Positions 19,523 to 28,737 of a DNA stretch of 64,000 nucleotides are shown piece by piece. The stretch is taken from NCBI RefSeq assembly GCF_030718085.1, contig NZ_JAVAJF010000001.1:1550001-1614000 (forward strand). Reading direction: 5' to 3'. This stretch comes from Marinobacter sp. MDS2. GTDB lineage: Bacteria > Pseudomonadota > Gammaproteobacteria > Pseudomonadales > Oleiphilaceae. Positions within the stretch are counted from its first letter, which is position 1. Every line of letters begins with the position of its first letter. Below the pieces are notes generated by a model, which saw only the letters and a list, made by a program, of their open reading frames with translations, made no database searches and had not been told where the DNA came from. A program made the translations under genes and the position numbers.

Positions 19523-20680
19523 CTATTCCGGATGGATGGGCGGCACCTGTTTCGCCAAAGCCTGTTTCTCAACGGCAAACCGCCCGGTCACCGCAAACCC
19601 GAGAATATCGCCCGAAACAGCCTTGAACACGGCTTTCACATCGGAACCCTCTTGCTCGACCTGCCACTCACCTTCCGCGTCTTTTGGCGGTGGACACACG
19701 GCTGTCGGGCAGCACGGTGTTTTGATCATGATCGGCATGGTGCCATAACGCACTTCCGTGCGCTGGCCCGTAAGGGTTTTCGCCAACGCCCGCGCACTCG
19801 CCATCAAGGGCAGAACGTACAACAAAACCTGGCCGTCTACCTCGGCGCAGTCTCCCAGCGAAAACACGTTCGCCGCCGAGGTTTCCAGCGCACGATTCAC
19901 CGTGATGCCGCGGCCAACGTTCAAGCCGGCTGCTTTCGCCAATTCAACACGAGGGCGAAGACCCACGGCGGAGACCACCAAATCCGCGTCCAAGGTTTCC
20001 CCGTTGCCGAGGGTTAAGCGAACGCCCTGCGCCTGACGATCCACGCGCTCAACCACAGTTCCCAAATGGAAACGTGCACCCAACTCGGTCAGTTCATGCT
20101 GGACCGCTTTTGCTGCGGCCGCTGGCAGCAAACTGGGCATAACGTTCGCGTCCGGAGCAATCACATCGACCTCGTACCCGCCATTGCGCAGATCGTTGGC
20201 AAATTCGCAGCCAATCAAACCAGCGCCCATAATGGCGACGCGTTTGCCACCGTGCAGGGCTTTTCGAAACGCGCGATAATCGACAAGGTCGTTGATCGAG
20301 TAGATGTGCTCCGGACCATTGCCCTCAATGCCCAAGCGAATCACATCTGCGCCCCAGGCCAGCACCAATTTGCCATAGGCCAGGCGCTCGTCGCCCAGAA
20401 CCAGCTCCTGACTCGCGGTATCAATACCGGTCACGGTAGTGAACGTACGCACGGTAACATTCAGCTGTTCCGACATGGCTGCTGTTTCGGCCTGAGCCAA
20501 ACCATCGGCATCTTTGCCTTTGGTGAACCCTGTCGAAAGCATCGGTTTGGAATAACTCACGCCGTCATCGGCGGTGATCATAATGACTGGCGTGTCTTTA
20601 TCGAGCTTGCGCAGCTCTTTCACCAACGAATACCCGGCAAGTCCGGTTCCGACGATGACAATGGGCGCTGGGTGTGACAT
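19523..20680 (-). CDS. rubB: Rubredoxin reductase (FAD-dependent)
   Basis: This 385-residue protein resembles rubredoxin-NAD(+) reductase, a two-dinucleotide-binding flavoprotein that passes electrons from NAD(P)H to rubredoxin, classically for alkane hydroxylases. The FAD loop VGTGLAGYS lies at about residues 10-18, the NAD loop MGAGLIGCEF near 152, and the second FAD motif NVFSLGDCAEV near 275. It begins 17 bases after the rubredoxin stop on the same strand, so the two form a two-gene unit. Cytoplasmic. No alkane hydroxylase gene is in the window. Confidence 0.92.
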   Translation of the reverse strand: MSHPAPIVIVGTGLAGYSLVKELRKLDKDTPVIMITADDGVSYSKPMLSTGFTKGKDADGLAQAETAAMSEQLNVTVRTFTTVTGIDTASQELVLGDERLAYGKLVLAWGADVIRLGIEGNGPEHIYSINDLVDYRAFRKALHGGKRVAIMGAGLIGCEFANDLRNGGYEVDVIAPDANVMPSLLPAAAAKAVQHELTELGARFHLGTVVERVDRQAQGVRLTLGNGETLDADLVVSAVGLRPRVELAKAAGLNVGRGITVNRALETSAANVFSLGDCAEVDGQVLLYVLPLMASARALAKTLTGQRTEVRYGTMPIMIKTPCCPTAVCPPPKDAEGEWQVEQEGSDVKAVFKAVSGDILGFAVTGRFAVEKQALAKQVPPIHPE

Positions 20681-20696
20681 GGCTGTGCTCCGTCTA

Positions 20697-20864
20697 TCAG
20701 CTGATTTCGATCATCTCGAAGTCTTCCTTACCCACGCCACAGTCCGGGCATTCCCAATCGTCTGGCACATCTTCCCAAAGGGTTCCGGGCTCGATACCGT
20801 CTTCCGGCCAGCCTTCCGCTTCATCGTAAATCAGCCCACAAACCACACACTGCCACTTTTTCAT
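20697..20864 (-). CDS. rubA: Rubredoxin
   Basis: This short 55-residue gene encodes an iron-sulfur electron carrier. Both CxxC iron-binding knuckles are present: CVVC (residues 6-9) and CPDC (39-42), with the usual aromatic residues (Tyr13, Trp30, Trp37). ATG 20864 is preceded by GAGGAG at five bases, an excellent ribosome-binding site. It lies directly upstream of rubB, its expected reductase. Confidence 0.96.
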   Translation of the reverse strand: MKKWQCVVCGLIYDEAEGWPEDGIEPGTLWEDVPDDWECPDCGVGKEDFEMIEIS

Positions 20865-21101
20865 AATCGCTCCTCAAGCAAACCATCTCGAAAATTTTGT
20901 CCGACAATACAGCAATGATCAATAATTTCAAGCGAGCAGGCACACCAGTATTATCTCGGCCTGAAAACAGCCGTCATCATAACCGCCTCATCCACCCCGA
21001 CCAATGCCGGATCCGACGCGCTCCGCCACTTTACCGGCCAATAGCTGAAATTACACATAGCGATCATGGTATCCGCTCTCCCTTCGGGCGTCTCGGTTCG
21101 G

Positions 21102-21107
21102 TATAAT
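21102..21107 (+). promoter_or_regulatory. Possible -10 box for hpt
   Basis: A consensus TATAAT stands 28 bases before the hpt start. No good -35 hexamer is found at 16-18 bases, so I rate this as a candidate only. Confidence 0.4.
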
Positions 21108-21135
21108 CTGCCGTTTTGAGACAGGACCGACCGTT

Positions 21136-21693
21136 ATGACCGATACCGTCGCCGAAATGAACCAAGTCATGGCTGAAGCTGACTGCCTGGTGAATGACCA
21201 ACAAGTCAGTGCAGCGATCGACAAAATGGCGAAAGAGATTACTGATCGCCTGAAAGACAGCAACCCGCTGTTGTTTTGTGTCATGAATGGTGGCCTTATC
21301 CTGACAGGCCAATTGCTGCCCAGGCTTAAATTCCCCGTTCAAGCCGAGTATCTGCACGCCACTCGTTACCGGCAGGAAACCACCGGGGGCATCCTGGAAT
21401 GGAAACTTCAACCCGAAGCCGACATGAAAGACCGCACCGTGCTGATCGTTGACGACATTCTGGATGAAGGCACCACGCTGTGTGCAATCGCCGATTACTG
21501 CAAAGCTCACGGTGCCAGCGAAGTTCTGACCGCCGTACTGGTCGATAAAGACCACAACCGCAAGGCCAAACCCGATCTGAAAGCCGATTTCACCGGGCTG
21601 TCGGTCGAGGACCGCTTCCTGTTCGGCTACGGCATGGACTACAAAGGGTACTGGCGTAACGCCCCCGGTATTTATGCTGTCAAAGGACTTTGA
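21136..21693 (+). CDS. hpt: Hypoxanthine-guanine phosphoribosyltransferase
   Basis: This 185-residue type I phosphoribosyltransferase salvages hypoxanthine or guanine with PRPP. The PRPP-binding motif VLIVDDILDEGTTL lies near residues 101-114, and a flexible-loop segment HATRYRQET precedes it. Length and motifs match the gammaproteobacterial hypoxanthine-guanine type rather than adenine PRTase. The gene starts at ATG 21136 and overlaps the start of ubiC by 20 bases, so translation of ubiC may be coupled to it. Confidence 0.9.
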   Translation: MTDTVAEMNQVMAEADCLVNDQQVSAAIDKMAKEITDRLKDSNPLLFCVMNGGLILTGQLLPRLKFPVQAEYLHATRYRQETTGGILEWKLQPEADMKDRTVLIVDDILDEGTTLCAIADYCKAHGASEVLTAVLVDKDHNRKAKPDLKADFTGLSVEDRFLFGYGMDYKGYWRNAPGIYAVKGL

Positions 21694-22240
21694 TTCAGCT
21701 CCCGGGTTAACCATCCCCCCTACCCATTGGTATCGATCACTGGCGGCTGCCGGACTCCATAACCCGGATGTTCATGGCCCGGCTCGCCATTGGTTACAGG
21801 TTGAAGGCTCGTTTACCAAAGCGCTGCAGAAAAAATGCCGCTCCAGCTTTCAGGTAGACGTTATCCGGGAAGGGTTCGCCGAGCCGTCTGACGAAGAAGC
21901 TCGGCGGTTATCCATTCCCCGCCGACAAAAGGCCTGGATCCGGGAAGTCCAGCTGTGCGGTGATGGCGCCCCCTGGGTGCTCGCTCGCACCATCATCCCC
22001 GTCAGCTGTCTGGAAGGCCGTGGCCGGCGCCTGCTGAATCTTGGCAACAAACCCTTGGGCGCCTACCTGTTCAGCAGTCCGGATTGGGTGCGAGGCCCAC
22101 TGGAAACCGGCTTGTGCAACCCCGAACACGCCAACCATCCACAATTGGCCCGCCGCTCGCTTTTCCATTGTGGCCAAACCGCACTCATGGTCTGTGAGTT
22201 TCTTTTACCCAACCTGTACCTGACCGATCATCCGCTTTAA
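21674..22240 (+). CDS. ubiC: Chorismate pyruvate-lyase
   Basis: This 188-residue protein fits UbiC, which splits chorismate into pyruvate and 4-hydroxybenzoate, the first committed step of ubiquinone synthesis. Conserved features are a central VREVxL-like strand ([19 protein letters not shown]), [11 protein letters not shown] with the substrate-binding glycine and leucine region, and ARRSLF followed by [13 protein letters not shown] 21674 lies inside the end of hpt (20-base overlap), and no later in-frame Met would preserve the N-terminus. It is followed 55 bases later by ubiA, the next enzyme in the pathway, so the pair forms a natural unit. Confidence 0.9.
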   Translation: MLSKDFDSAPGLTIPPTHWYRSLAAAGLHNPDVHGPARHWLQVEGSFTKALQKKCRSSFQVDVIREGFAEPSDEEARRLSIPRRQKAWIREVQLCGDGAPWVLARTIIPVSCLEGRGRRLLNLGNKPLGAYLFSSPDWVRGPLETGLCNPEHANHPQLARRSLFHCGQTALMVCEFLLPNLYLTDHPL

Positions 22241-22295
22241 CCGGCACCGTTCTGGTGGCTATAATCAGGCTTTCACCTCTACGCCCGACGAACGG

Positions 22296-23192
22296 ATGAC
22301 CACCACCATGTTGCAGAATGCTCTGCCTGAGCACGTTCATGCGCGCTTAACCGATTACGCCAAGCTACTTCGTATCGATCGCCCCATTGGCACGTTATTG
22401 CTGCTGTGGCCAACCTATTGGGCCCTGTGGCTGGCCGGCGATGGCAGCCCCTCGGTCGCCAACATCCTTATTTTCACGCTTGGCGTGTTCATGATGCGAG
22501 CCGCCGGTTGTGCGATTAACGATTTTGCCGACCGGGAATGGGACCGGCACGTAGAACGCACGCAAGACCGCCCCCTGACCACGGGCCGTATCCAGGCCTG
22601 GGAGGCCGTGGCGCTGTTCGGCGGATTGTGCCTGGTGTCGTTCCTGATGGTCGTGCTGTTCACCAATTCGCTGACCCTGTATCTGTCGTTTGGCGGCGCA
22701 ATTCTGGCGTTCATTTACCCGTTCATGAAACGCTATACCCACCTACCCCAGCTCTTTCTGGGCGCGGCCTTTAGCTGGGCCATCCCGATGGCATGGGCCG
22801 CCGAGGCGAATGAACTCAGCCAACTCACCTGGCTACTGTTCACTGCAAACGTGCTCTGGACCGTAGCCTACGACACGTTTTACGCCATGGTGGATCGTGA
22901 TGACGATCTGAAGGTGGGCATCAAATCGACCGCGGTACTGTTTGGTGATGCCGACCGTGCCATTCTCGCAGTGCTCCAGACACTGGTCGTTATGGTGCTG
23001 ATTCTGGTTGGCAATCAGGCAGGCCTCGGCAGCTTTTATTATTTAGGCTTGGTAGCCATGGCCTGTTTATTCGTTTATCAACAGTATCTGGCGAAGGATC
23101 GCGCCCGGGACGGCTGCTTCAAGGCGTTCTTGAATAACAATTGGGCGGGGCTCGCTGTATTTGCCGGGTTGGTTCTGGATTTAGCGCTGTAA
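22296..23192 (+). CDS. ubiA: 4-hydroxybenzoate polyprenyltransferase
   Basis: This 298-residue inner-membrane enzyme attaches the polyprenyl tail to 4-hydroxybenzoate. The first aspartate-rich motif [20 protein letters not shown] and the second, [19 protein letters not shown], are both intact. About eight to nine hydrophobic segments are present. It lies directly downstream of ubiC, which makes its substrate. ATG 22296 gives [11 protein letters not shown] 22308 is an in-frame alternative. Confidence 0.96.
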   Translation: MTTTMLQNALPEHVHARLTDYAKLLRIDRPIGTLLLLWPTYWALWLAGDGSPSVANILIFTLGVFMMRAAGCAINDFADREWDRHVERTQDRPLTTGRIQAWEAVALFGGLCLVSFLMVVLFTNSLTLYLSFGGAILAFIYPFMKRYTHLPQLFLGAAFSWAIPMAWAAEANELSQLTWLLFTANVLWTVAYDTFYAMVDRDDDLKVGIKSTAVLFGDADRAILAVLQTLVVMVLILVGNQAGLGSFYYLGLVAMACLFVYQQYLAKDRARDGCFKAFLNNNWAGLAVFAGLVLDLAL

Positions 23193-23202
23193 CCAGCCAC
23201 GG

Positions 23203-23220
23203 CTGTCATAAACTTGTAAC
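23203..23220 (+). promoter_or_regulatory. Pho box upstream of phoB
   Basis: CTGTCAT-AAAC-TTGTAAC matches the PhoB 7-4-7 direct-repeat box. A -10-like TGTAAT (23231-23236) begins exactly ten bases after it, the usual Pho-promoter spacing. A second, weaker box (CTGTAAT-AGGC-AAGTAAC, 23230-23247) overlaps that -10. This points to autoregulation of phoB-phoR. Confidence 0.75.
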
Positions 23221-23298
23221 GAAGGCGCGCTGTAATAGGCAAGTAACAATACTAGGAGGCGAAAAACGGACTCCGCTGCTTGATACAGGTTGAAGCTC

Positions 23299-23991
23299 AT
23301 GATTGGAAAGACTGTGCTGATTGTTGACGACGAAGCGTCAATCCGTGAAATGATTGCCGTCGCGCTGGAGATGGCCGACTACAATTGCCTGGAGGCTGCC
23401 GATGCCCTCGAAGCCCATACCCTGATCGTCGACAAACAGCCCGACTTGATTCTGCTGGATTGGATGCTGCCCGGCACCAGCGGGGTGGAACTTGCCCGAC
23501 GCTTGAAAAAGGACGAGGCCACCGCCGACATTCCCATCATCATGCTCACGGCAAAGGTGGAGGAAGACAACAAAATTCAAGGGCTCGAAGTCGGTGCCGA
23601 CGACTACATCACCAAGCCGTTCAGCCCCCGGGAACTGGTGGCTCGCCTTAAGGCCGTGTTACGCAGAGCGACCCCCGCCGGCGTAGACAGTCCGATTGAT
23701 GTTGATGGCCTCATACTGGACCCGGTCAGCCACCGGGTTTCGACACCGACAGGCCCCCTCAACATCGGACCAACGGAGTACCGCTTACTCCAGTTTTTCA
23801 TGACCCACCAAGAACGGGTGTATACCCGTACACAACTGTTGGATCAGGTCTGGGGCGGCAACGTTTATGTTGAGGAGCGTACCGTTGATGTCCACATCCG
23901 GCGGTTGCGCAAAGCACTTGGCTCTGACTACGATCATCTGGTACAAACCGTTCGCGGTGCAGGCTACCGTTTTTCGACCAAGGCGGCCTGA
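23299..23991 (+). CDS. phoB: Phosphate regulon response regulator
   Basis: This protein of about 230 residues is an OmpR-class response regulator. The receiver domain has the acidic pair DDE at residues 9-11, the phosphorylated Asp in LILLDWMLPG (near residue 53) and the conserved lysine in YITKPFSP. The C-terminal winged helix ends with VDVHIRRLRKAL and VRGAGYRF. Family and neighbouring phoR identify it as PhoB. I prefer ATG 23299; a TTG at 23290 is in frame but would only add three residues. An AGGAGG lies 40 bases upstream, too far to help. Pho boxes precede the gene. Confidence 0.95.
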   Translation: MIGKTVLIVDDEASIREMIAVALEMADYNCLEAADALEAHTLIVDKQPDLILLDWMLPGTSGVELARRLKKDEATADIPIIMLTAKVEEDNKIQGLEVGADDYITKPFSPRELVARLKAVLRRATPAGVDSPIDVDGLILDPVSHRVSTPTGPLNIGPTEYRLLQFFMTHQERVYTRTQLLDQVWGGNVYVEERTVDVHIRRLRKALGSDYDHLVQTVRGAGYRFSTKAA

Positions 23992-24041
23992 ATCGTGCGA
24001 CGTTCCCACTCATCAGAAGCACCACTGCCAGGCAGGTATTG

Positions 24042-25361
24042 ATGCGGTATAACTGGTCCCGATATTTACGCCTGATTTTAGCGGGCATCACCGGAACCAC
24101 GCTGATTGGCTGGTACTTTGGCGTTCCCCTGTACGGGCTGCTTACCGGACTAACGCTCTATTTATGGTGGACGTTGTTACAGGCCCGCCGCCTTTACCAG
24201 TGGCTGGGAAACCCCAGCGCGTCTGACGAACCACCCCAAAGCATCGGCATGTGGGGACATATTTTCGACAGCCTGCACAAACTGCATCAAGGTCACCTGA
24301 GCAAACAGGACACTCTGCGTTCACGCATTAATCGGGTACAAGATTCCACCAACTCCATGCGTGAAGGCGTGATCATGACCAACACCAAGGGTGAAATGGA
24401 GTGGTGGAACGATGCCGCCGAATATCTGTTGGGTTTCAGGCGCAGCACTGACCGAGGCCAGTACATACAGAACCTGATTCGATCCCCGGCCTTCAAGACC
24501 TACTTCGAAGCCCGAAACTACGCCGAGCCCCTGGAGCTGAATTCGCCTGCCAAGCCGCACATTCATCTGGAATTCCAGATTAATCAGTTCGGCGATGATG
24601 ACCGATTAATCGTGGCGAAAGATGTCACCCGTTTGTTCCAACTCGAGCAAATGCGTCGTGATTTTATCGGGAACGTCTCGCACGAAATGCGCACTCCGCT
24701 AACGGTGATCAGCGGCTATCTGGAAACCCTCGTCGATCACGTCGAGGAGCTGCCGCCGAAGTGGCGTCGGGCGATCCACACCATGCAGACGCAATCGTCC
24801 CGGATGGAGGCACTGATTACCGACCTGATCCTGCTATCCAAGATTGAAACCGGCGAACATACCGTCGATCAGGTGCCCACCGATGTTGAGGTGATGCTCA
24901 ACCAGATCCGCAACGATGCCAAAGCACTCAGTGGCGAGAAGGGCCACCAGATCGACATCCAAATCACCGACCAGCGTCTGCTTCAGGGCGACAGCAGTCA
25001 GCTTCGGAGCGCTTTCTCGAACCTTATCTTCAACGCGGTGAAATACACACCCGCGGGCGGTCAAATTACAGTGATATGGACCACCAACCGGGACGGGGCT
25101 CACTTGACGGTCAAGGACACCGGCATCGGAATTGATCCGGTGCATATCCCCCGGCTGACGGAACGTTTTTATCGTGCTGACCCCAGCCGGCATCAGGGTA
25201 CTGGCGGCACCGGCCTTGGGCTAGCCATCGTCAAACACGTTCTGATCAATCACGATGGCCATCTGGAAATTCAAAGCAACCTCGGTGAGGGCAGCAGATT
25301 CATCTGCCACTTCCCCAAGGAGCGCTTGGTTGAGCGCCCACCCGAGAACACGGTGGGTTAA
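24042..25361 (+). CDS. phoR: Phosphate regulon sensor histidine kinase
   Basis: This 439-residue kinase has two short N-terminal hydrophobic segments (about 10-50), a PAS-like domain (near residues 100-200) and a HisKA/HATPase core. The phosphorylated histidine lies in FIGNVSHEMRTPLTV; N, G1 and G2 boxes are seen as NLIFNAVKYT, VKDTGIGI and GTGLGLAIV. The small N-terminal membrane anchor without a large periplasmic domain is typical of PhoR, which senses phosphate through PstSCAB and PhoU. ATG 24042 follows AGG at five bases; a TTG just before it is less likely. It lies 50 bases downstream of phoB. Confidence 0.94.
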   Translation: MRYNWSRYLRLILAGITGTTLIGWYFGVPLYGLLTGLTLYLWWTLLQARRLYQWLGNPSASDEPPQSIGMWGHIFDSLHKLHQGHLSKQDTLRSRINRVQDSTNSMREGVIMTNTKGEMEWWNDAAEYLLGFRRSTDRGQYIQNLIRSPAFKTYFEARNYAEPLELNSPAKPHIHLEFQINQFGDDDRLIVAKDVTRLFQLEQMRRDFIGNVSHEMRTPLTVISGYLETLVDHVEELPPKWRRAIHTMQTQSSRMEALITDLILLSKIETGEHTVDQVPTDVEVMLNQIRNDAKALSGEKGHQIDIQITDQRLLQGDSSQLRSAFSNLIFNAVKYTPAGGQITVIWTTNRDGAHLTVKDTGIGIDPVHIPRLTERFYRADPSRHQGTGGTGLGLAIVKHVLINHDGHLEIQSNLGEGSRFICHFPKERLVERPPENTVG

Positions 25362-25492
25362 ACGGCGCCTAACCGGCCCCACCCCCATTAAACAATTGTC
25401 ACCTGTCCAGCATCACGGCAGTGTTTCCTTGGCCGGAAAACACGCTACCATGGCCACTCTGATTTCATTATTTAAGGCTTACGAGGTTCACT

Positions 25493-26740
25493 TTGGCTCA
25501 GCTCATGACACGGACGACATTGCGGCGTGTAATAACCGCCCTAACCTTATCTGCTCTGCCGCTTGCGGTGCAGGCGGAAACCGCGCCAGCGGGCGAGCCC
25601 ACAATGACCCAAAACGCATTCGCGGAGTGCAAAGGTACACTGCACAGTAGGGCCGTTCAGGCGGGCGTAAGCGAAAGTACGGCAACCTCGGTACTGGCTG
25701 AAGTTCAGTATCTGGAGCGCGTCATTGAACTGGATCGCCGTCAGCCCGAGTTCACCACCACCTTCGCGGACTACTTCAATCGCAGAGTCAATGAAGCCCG
25801 CATAACCAAAGGCCGGGAGCTGCTTAAAGAGCACAATGAACTGCTAGCTCGAGTAACGGACGCAACGGGCGTTCCAGCCCCTTACCTTTTAGCTTTCTGG
25901 GGCCTTGAAACCAACTTCGGCAGTTATTTCGGCAAAATGCAGGTGCCCAGCGCACTCGCCACCTTGGCCTGCGATCCTCGACGCACCACCTTTTTCACCG
26001 AACAGTTTGTCGCCGCGTTACAGATCATCGACGAAGGCGCCATTCCGCTCGAGCAGATGGAAGGCTCCTGGGCCGGCGCTATGGGCCACGTGCAGTTCAT
26101 GCCCACGGTATTCCTGAAGCACGCGGTTGATGCCGACGACGATGGCCGAAGAGACCTATGGAACAGTCTGCCGGATGCCATGATGTCCGCGGGCCGTTTC
26201 CTCCAGTCCATGGGCTGGGACGGTGACTATCGTTGGGGGCGTGAAGTGCTGATCCCTCGCAATTTCGATTTCAATCTGGCCGATGGCCGCCGACTGCCCC
26301 TGAGCCAATGGAATCAACTGGGCATCACTGACGTCTACGGCCAGGCTCTTGACGACGAACCCATCAGCGCAGCGTTGGTGGTTCCTGCAGGGCATCAAGG
26401 CCCGGCCTTTCTGGCGTATAACAATTTCCGCGTGATCATGGGCTGGAACCGCTCCGAATTTTACGCGATTTCCGTCGGCCACCTTGCCGACCGCATTGCC
26501 GGTGCCGGCGGGCTGAAGAACCCGCCACCGGAGGATCAGCCTGCGCTGTCACGGGACCAGGTGATCCAGCTTCAGGAAACCCTGAGCGACAAAGGCTACC
26601 CCAGCGGGAAAGCCGACGGCATTCTGGGCTCCAACACCCGAAAAGCCATTCGCGCGTTCCAGAAATCCGAAGGCATGATTGCTGATGGCTTCCCCTCAGC
26701 GCAGTTGCTTAAGAAGCTCGGAATTCAGGCTGACAACTGA
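25493..26740 (+). CDS. Lytic murein transglycosylase with peptidoglycan-binding domain
   Basis: This 415-residue secreted protein resembles MltB-type lytic transglycosylases (SLT_2), which cut the glycan strand of peptidoglycan. An N-terminal signal peptide ends near LPLAVQA, without a lipobox cysteine. The catalytic glutamate is Glu139 in FWGLETNFGSYFG. A C-terminal PG_binding_1 domain (about 345-410) contains LQETLSDKGYPSGKADGILG. I chose TTG 25493 because GAGG lies six bases upstream; ATG 25505 is an alternative that keeps the signal peptide. Confidence 0.9.
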   Translation: MAQLMTRTTLRRVITALTLSALPLAVQAETAPAGEPTMTQNAFAECKGTLHSRAVQAGVSESTATSVLAEVQYLERVIELDRRQPEFTTTFADYFNRRVNEARITKGRELLKEHNELLARVTDATGVPAPYLLAFWGLETNFGSYFGKMQVPSALATLACDPRRTTFFTEQFVAALQIIDEGAIPLEQMEGSWAGAMGHVQFMPTVFLKHAVDADDDGRRDLWNSLPDAMMSAGRFLQSMGWDGDYRWGREVLIPRNFDFNLADGRRLPLSQWNQLGITDVYGQALDDEPISAALVVPAGHQGPAFLAYNNFRVIMGWNRSEFYAISVGHLADRIAGAGGLKNPPPEDQPALSRDQVIQLQETLSDKGYPSGKADGILGSNTRKAIRAFQKSEGMIADGFPSAQLLKKLGIQADN

Positions 26741-26896
26741 GTGCGAGTGTCAGCATTTATTACACTCCAACCGTTCGGCGCGGACAACAAAAACAATCAA
26801 TTCCTTAAAATCATTACGTTGCATATAACGCCATGGCTGTTGCTAATTCCTCCTCGCAGTAAAAAACAAACACCCCAATCATCTTGTGCAGTAGGT

Positions 26897-26912
26897 TGGA
26901 ATGCCCCGAGCT
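26897..26912 (+). promoter_or_regulatory. Weak sigma-54-like -24/-12 element
   Basis: TGGAATG-CCCC-GAGCT keeps the essential GG and GC doublets with ten bases between them, 44 bases before the PEP-CTERM start. PEP-CTERM genes are often RpoN-dependent, which makes the match worth noting, but the -12 half departs from TTGC. Confidence 0.3.
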
Positions 26913-26955
26913 CTTACTATTCCAGGCAAATGGGGCGACAAGGAGGAGATTTACC

Positions 26956-27585
26956 ATGATATGTCGTTTAATTGGCAGCGCTCTGGTTGCTGCCGCATTA
27001 ACATTTAGCGCCAACAGCTTCGCTGTTCCCACTCTGAATTTTGATGTCGACGGTCCGAATTCCTCAGTGAACTCAGCCGGTCTCTCACTCTGCTCAGGAT
27101 GCTCAGTAAATCTGACGCTCGACGCCAATCTGGACAACCAGATTTTCAGCTTGGCGGCTGGCGATAGCTACACCTTTGATTTCTTTGACGCCGTGCTTTA
27201 TGGCCCCGCTTCGGGCTGGGGCGCCATCGGTGGCTTTGTTAATGCAACTTTAGCCTTTTCCTCACCCGCCGCAGTTGATGCAAGTGGAACCGGTCTCGGA
27301 GGGGCCGCTTGGGGCTGGTTGATCGGGTTTGGTGGAGCAGGCGGCCTGACCTTTGGTCTTGGCGGACAACCCAGTGACATTACCTTAAGTGATGGGTCGA
27401 TATTTGGTATCGAGTTTGCCACAGTTGCTGACTCCTGCGGCGGCAAAGGCTGCACCTTAGCCCAAACCATAGAAGCGACCATCACTGCTAAAAATGTTGT
27501 CGCCTCTGTCCCAGAGCCCGGCACACTGGCTCTTTTAGGATTAGGCCTAGCCGGACTTGGCATATCTCGTCGCAAGAAAGCCTGA
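26956..27585 (+). CDS. PEP-CTERM sorting domain protein
   Basis: This 209-residue secreted protein has a signal peptide (about residues 1-22, ending NSFA) and a beta-rich, glycine- and serine-rich body. It ends with the PEP-CTERM tripartite signal: VPEPGT, a hydrophobic stretch LALLGLGLAGLG and a basic tail RRKKA. Such proteins are processed by an EpsH-type exosortase and are often exported with exopolysaccharide. Two CxxC-like pairs (CSGC, CGGKGC) may form disulfides. ATG 26956 is preceded by AAGGAGG at nine bases. No exosortase or polysaccharide gene is in the window, so the partner lies elsewhere. Confidence 0.9.
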   Translation: MICRLIGSALVAAALTFSANSFAVPTLNFDVDGPNSSVNSAGLSLCSGCSVNLTLDANLDNQIFSLAAGDSYTFDFFDAVLYGPASGWGAIGGFVNATLAFSSPAAVDASGTGLGGAAWGWLIGFGGAGGLTFGLGGQPSDITLSDGSIFGIEFATVADSCGGKGCTLAQTIEATITAKNVVASVPEPGTLALLGLGLAGLGISRRKKA

Positions 27586-27596
27586 ATAAGCTGTCT

Positions 27597-27634
27597 GACC
27601 CACGGGTGGCATTCGTTGCCACCCGTGGGTCTTT
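27597..27634 (+). terminator. Intrinsic terminator after the PEP-CTERM gene
   Basis: A perfect 15-bp stem (27597-27611 with 27617-27631) and a 5-base TTCGT loop are followed by a short TTT run. It begins 11 bases after the stop. Confidence 0.75.
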
Positions 27635-27708
27635 GCCTTCCTCCGTGAAGTCCTGATCGAATCCGCGCATAATATTGGTATCTACACCAACGATGTTATC
27701 CGGACGCC

Positions 27709-28737
27709 ATGGACTCGATCACTCAAATAGCTTTAGGTGCCTCACTTGCGGGCGCGGTTGCAGGCAAGACCCTCGGTCGAACGGCTCTCCTGACCGGCGC
27801 TGCTCTCGGCACTCTGCCTGATTTGGATATATTGATCGACTACGGCACCGCTGTTGCCAACTTCACCCAACACCGGGGTTTTAGCCATTCACTGTTGGTG
27901 TTGGCACCGCTGTCTCTGCTGATTGCCTGGGGGCTGTCCCGCTGGCAGCCTCAGTTGTCCTTCCGACGATGGCTGACGCTGGTCGGGCTGGTGCTGCTCA
28001 CTCACCCGCTGCTCGACACCTTTACCACCTACGGTACCCAATTATTCTGGCCATTCGGCGGGCCGCTTGCCGTGAACAGCATTTTCATCATTGATCCGCT
28101 CTACACGCTGCCGCTGCTCCTTGGCTGCCTGGGATTCCTGATTCGCCCACCCGCGCCAAAAGCGCTCGCGTTGGGTTTGTTGGTATCCTCGTTGTATCTC
28201 GGCTGGACCGTTACCGCTCAGCACCTGATTACCGAACGGGTCAAACCGGCTCTCGCTGCTGCGGGCCTGAACGACTCCGCGTTGATGGTGCAGCCGATGC
28301 CCTTCAACACTGTCCTGTGGCGGGCGACAGCCATCAACGATGACAGGCGCGTGGAAATCGTGACGGGCTTTTTTGATGGAGATAGCGCATTAACATTGGA
28401 GCAGTTTCCCCGCAATCCCGAGCTCGCCCGGTCAGTTTCTCAGCTTCCGGAAGCCCAACGGCTGGAATGGTTTACCAACGGATTCCTTCACTATGAGCTC
28501 AACGGGCAACAAATAACCGCGACCGATATCCGCCTCGGTATACCCGGCGCGCATCCCTTCACCTTCGCGCTGGCCGAGCTAAACGGCTCCAATCTCACGG
28601 CGCTTCCCAGCGGACAGCTTCCTCGCCCAACCATGAACTCAGCCGCCCTGCCTGTGCTTTGGTCGCGGCTGACCGGCCAAACACCGGCTCTGTGCCTCCG
28701 TACACTCAGCGCACCGTTGGACGGAGGCGACTGCTAA
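27709..28737 (+). CDS. YdjM/DUF457-type membrane metal-dependent hydrolase
   Basis: This 342-residue protein belongs to the DUF457 family of inner-membrane proteins, annotated as metal-dependent hydrolases and including the E. coli LexA-regulated YdjM. The N-terminal 190 residues hold several hydrophobic segments and the conserved polar motifs PDLDILIDY and HRGFSHSLL, which carry the likely metal ligands. The C-terminal half is soluble and less conserved. The stop codon overlaps the start of the next gene (TAATG), so the two are translationally coupled. Substrate is unknown. Confidence 0.8.
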   Translation: MDSITQIALGASLAGAVAGKTLGRTALLTGAALGTLPDLDILIDYGTAVANFTQHRGFSHSLLVLAPLSLLIAWGLSRWQPQLSFRRWLTLVGLVLLTHPLLDTFTTYGTQLFWPFGGPLAVNSIFIIDPLYTLPLLLGCLGFLIRPPAPKALALGLLVSSLYLGWTVTAQHLITERVKPALAAAGLNDSALMVQPMPFNTVLWRATAINDDRRVEIVTGFFDGDSALTLEQFPRNPELARSVSQLPEAQRLEWFTNGFLHYELNGQQITATDIRLGIPGAHPFTFALAELNGSNLTALPSGQLPRPTMNSAALPVLWSRLTGQTPALCLRTLSAPLDGGDC

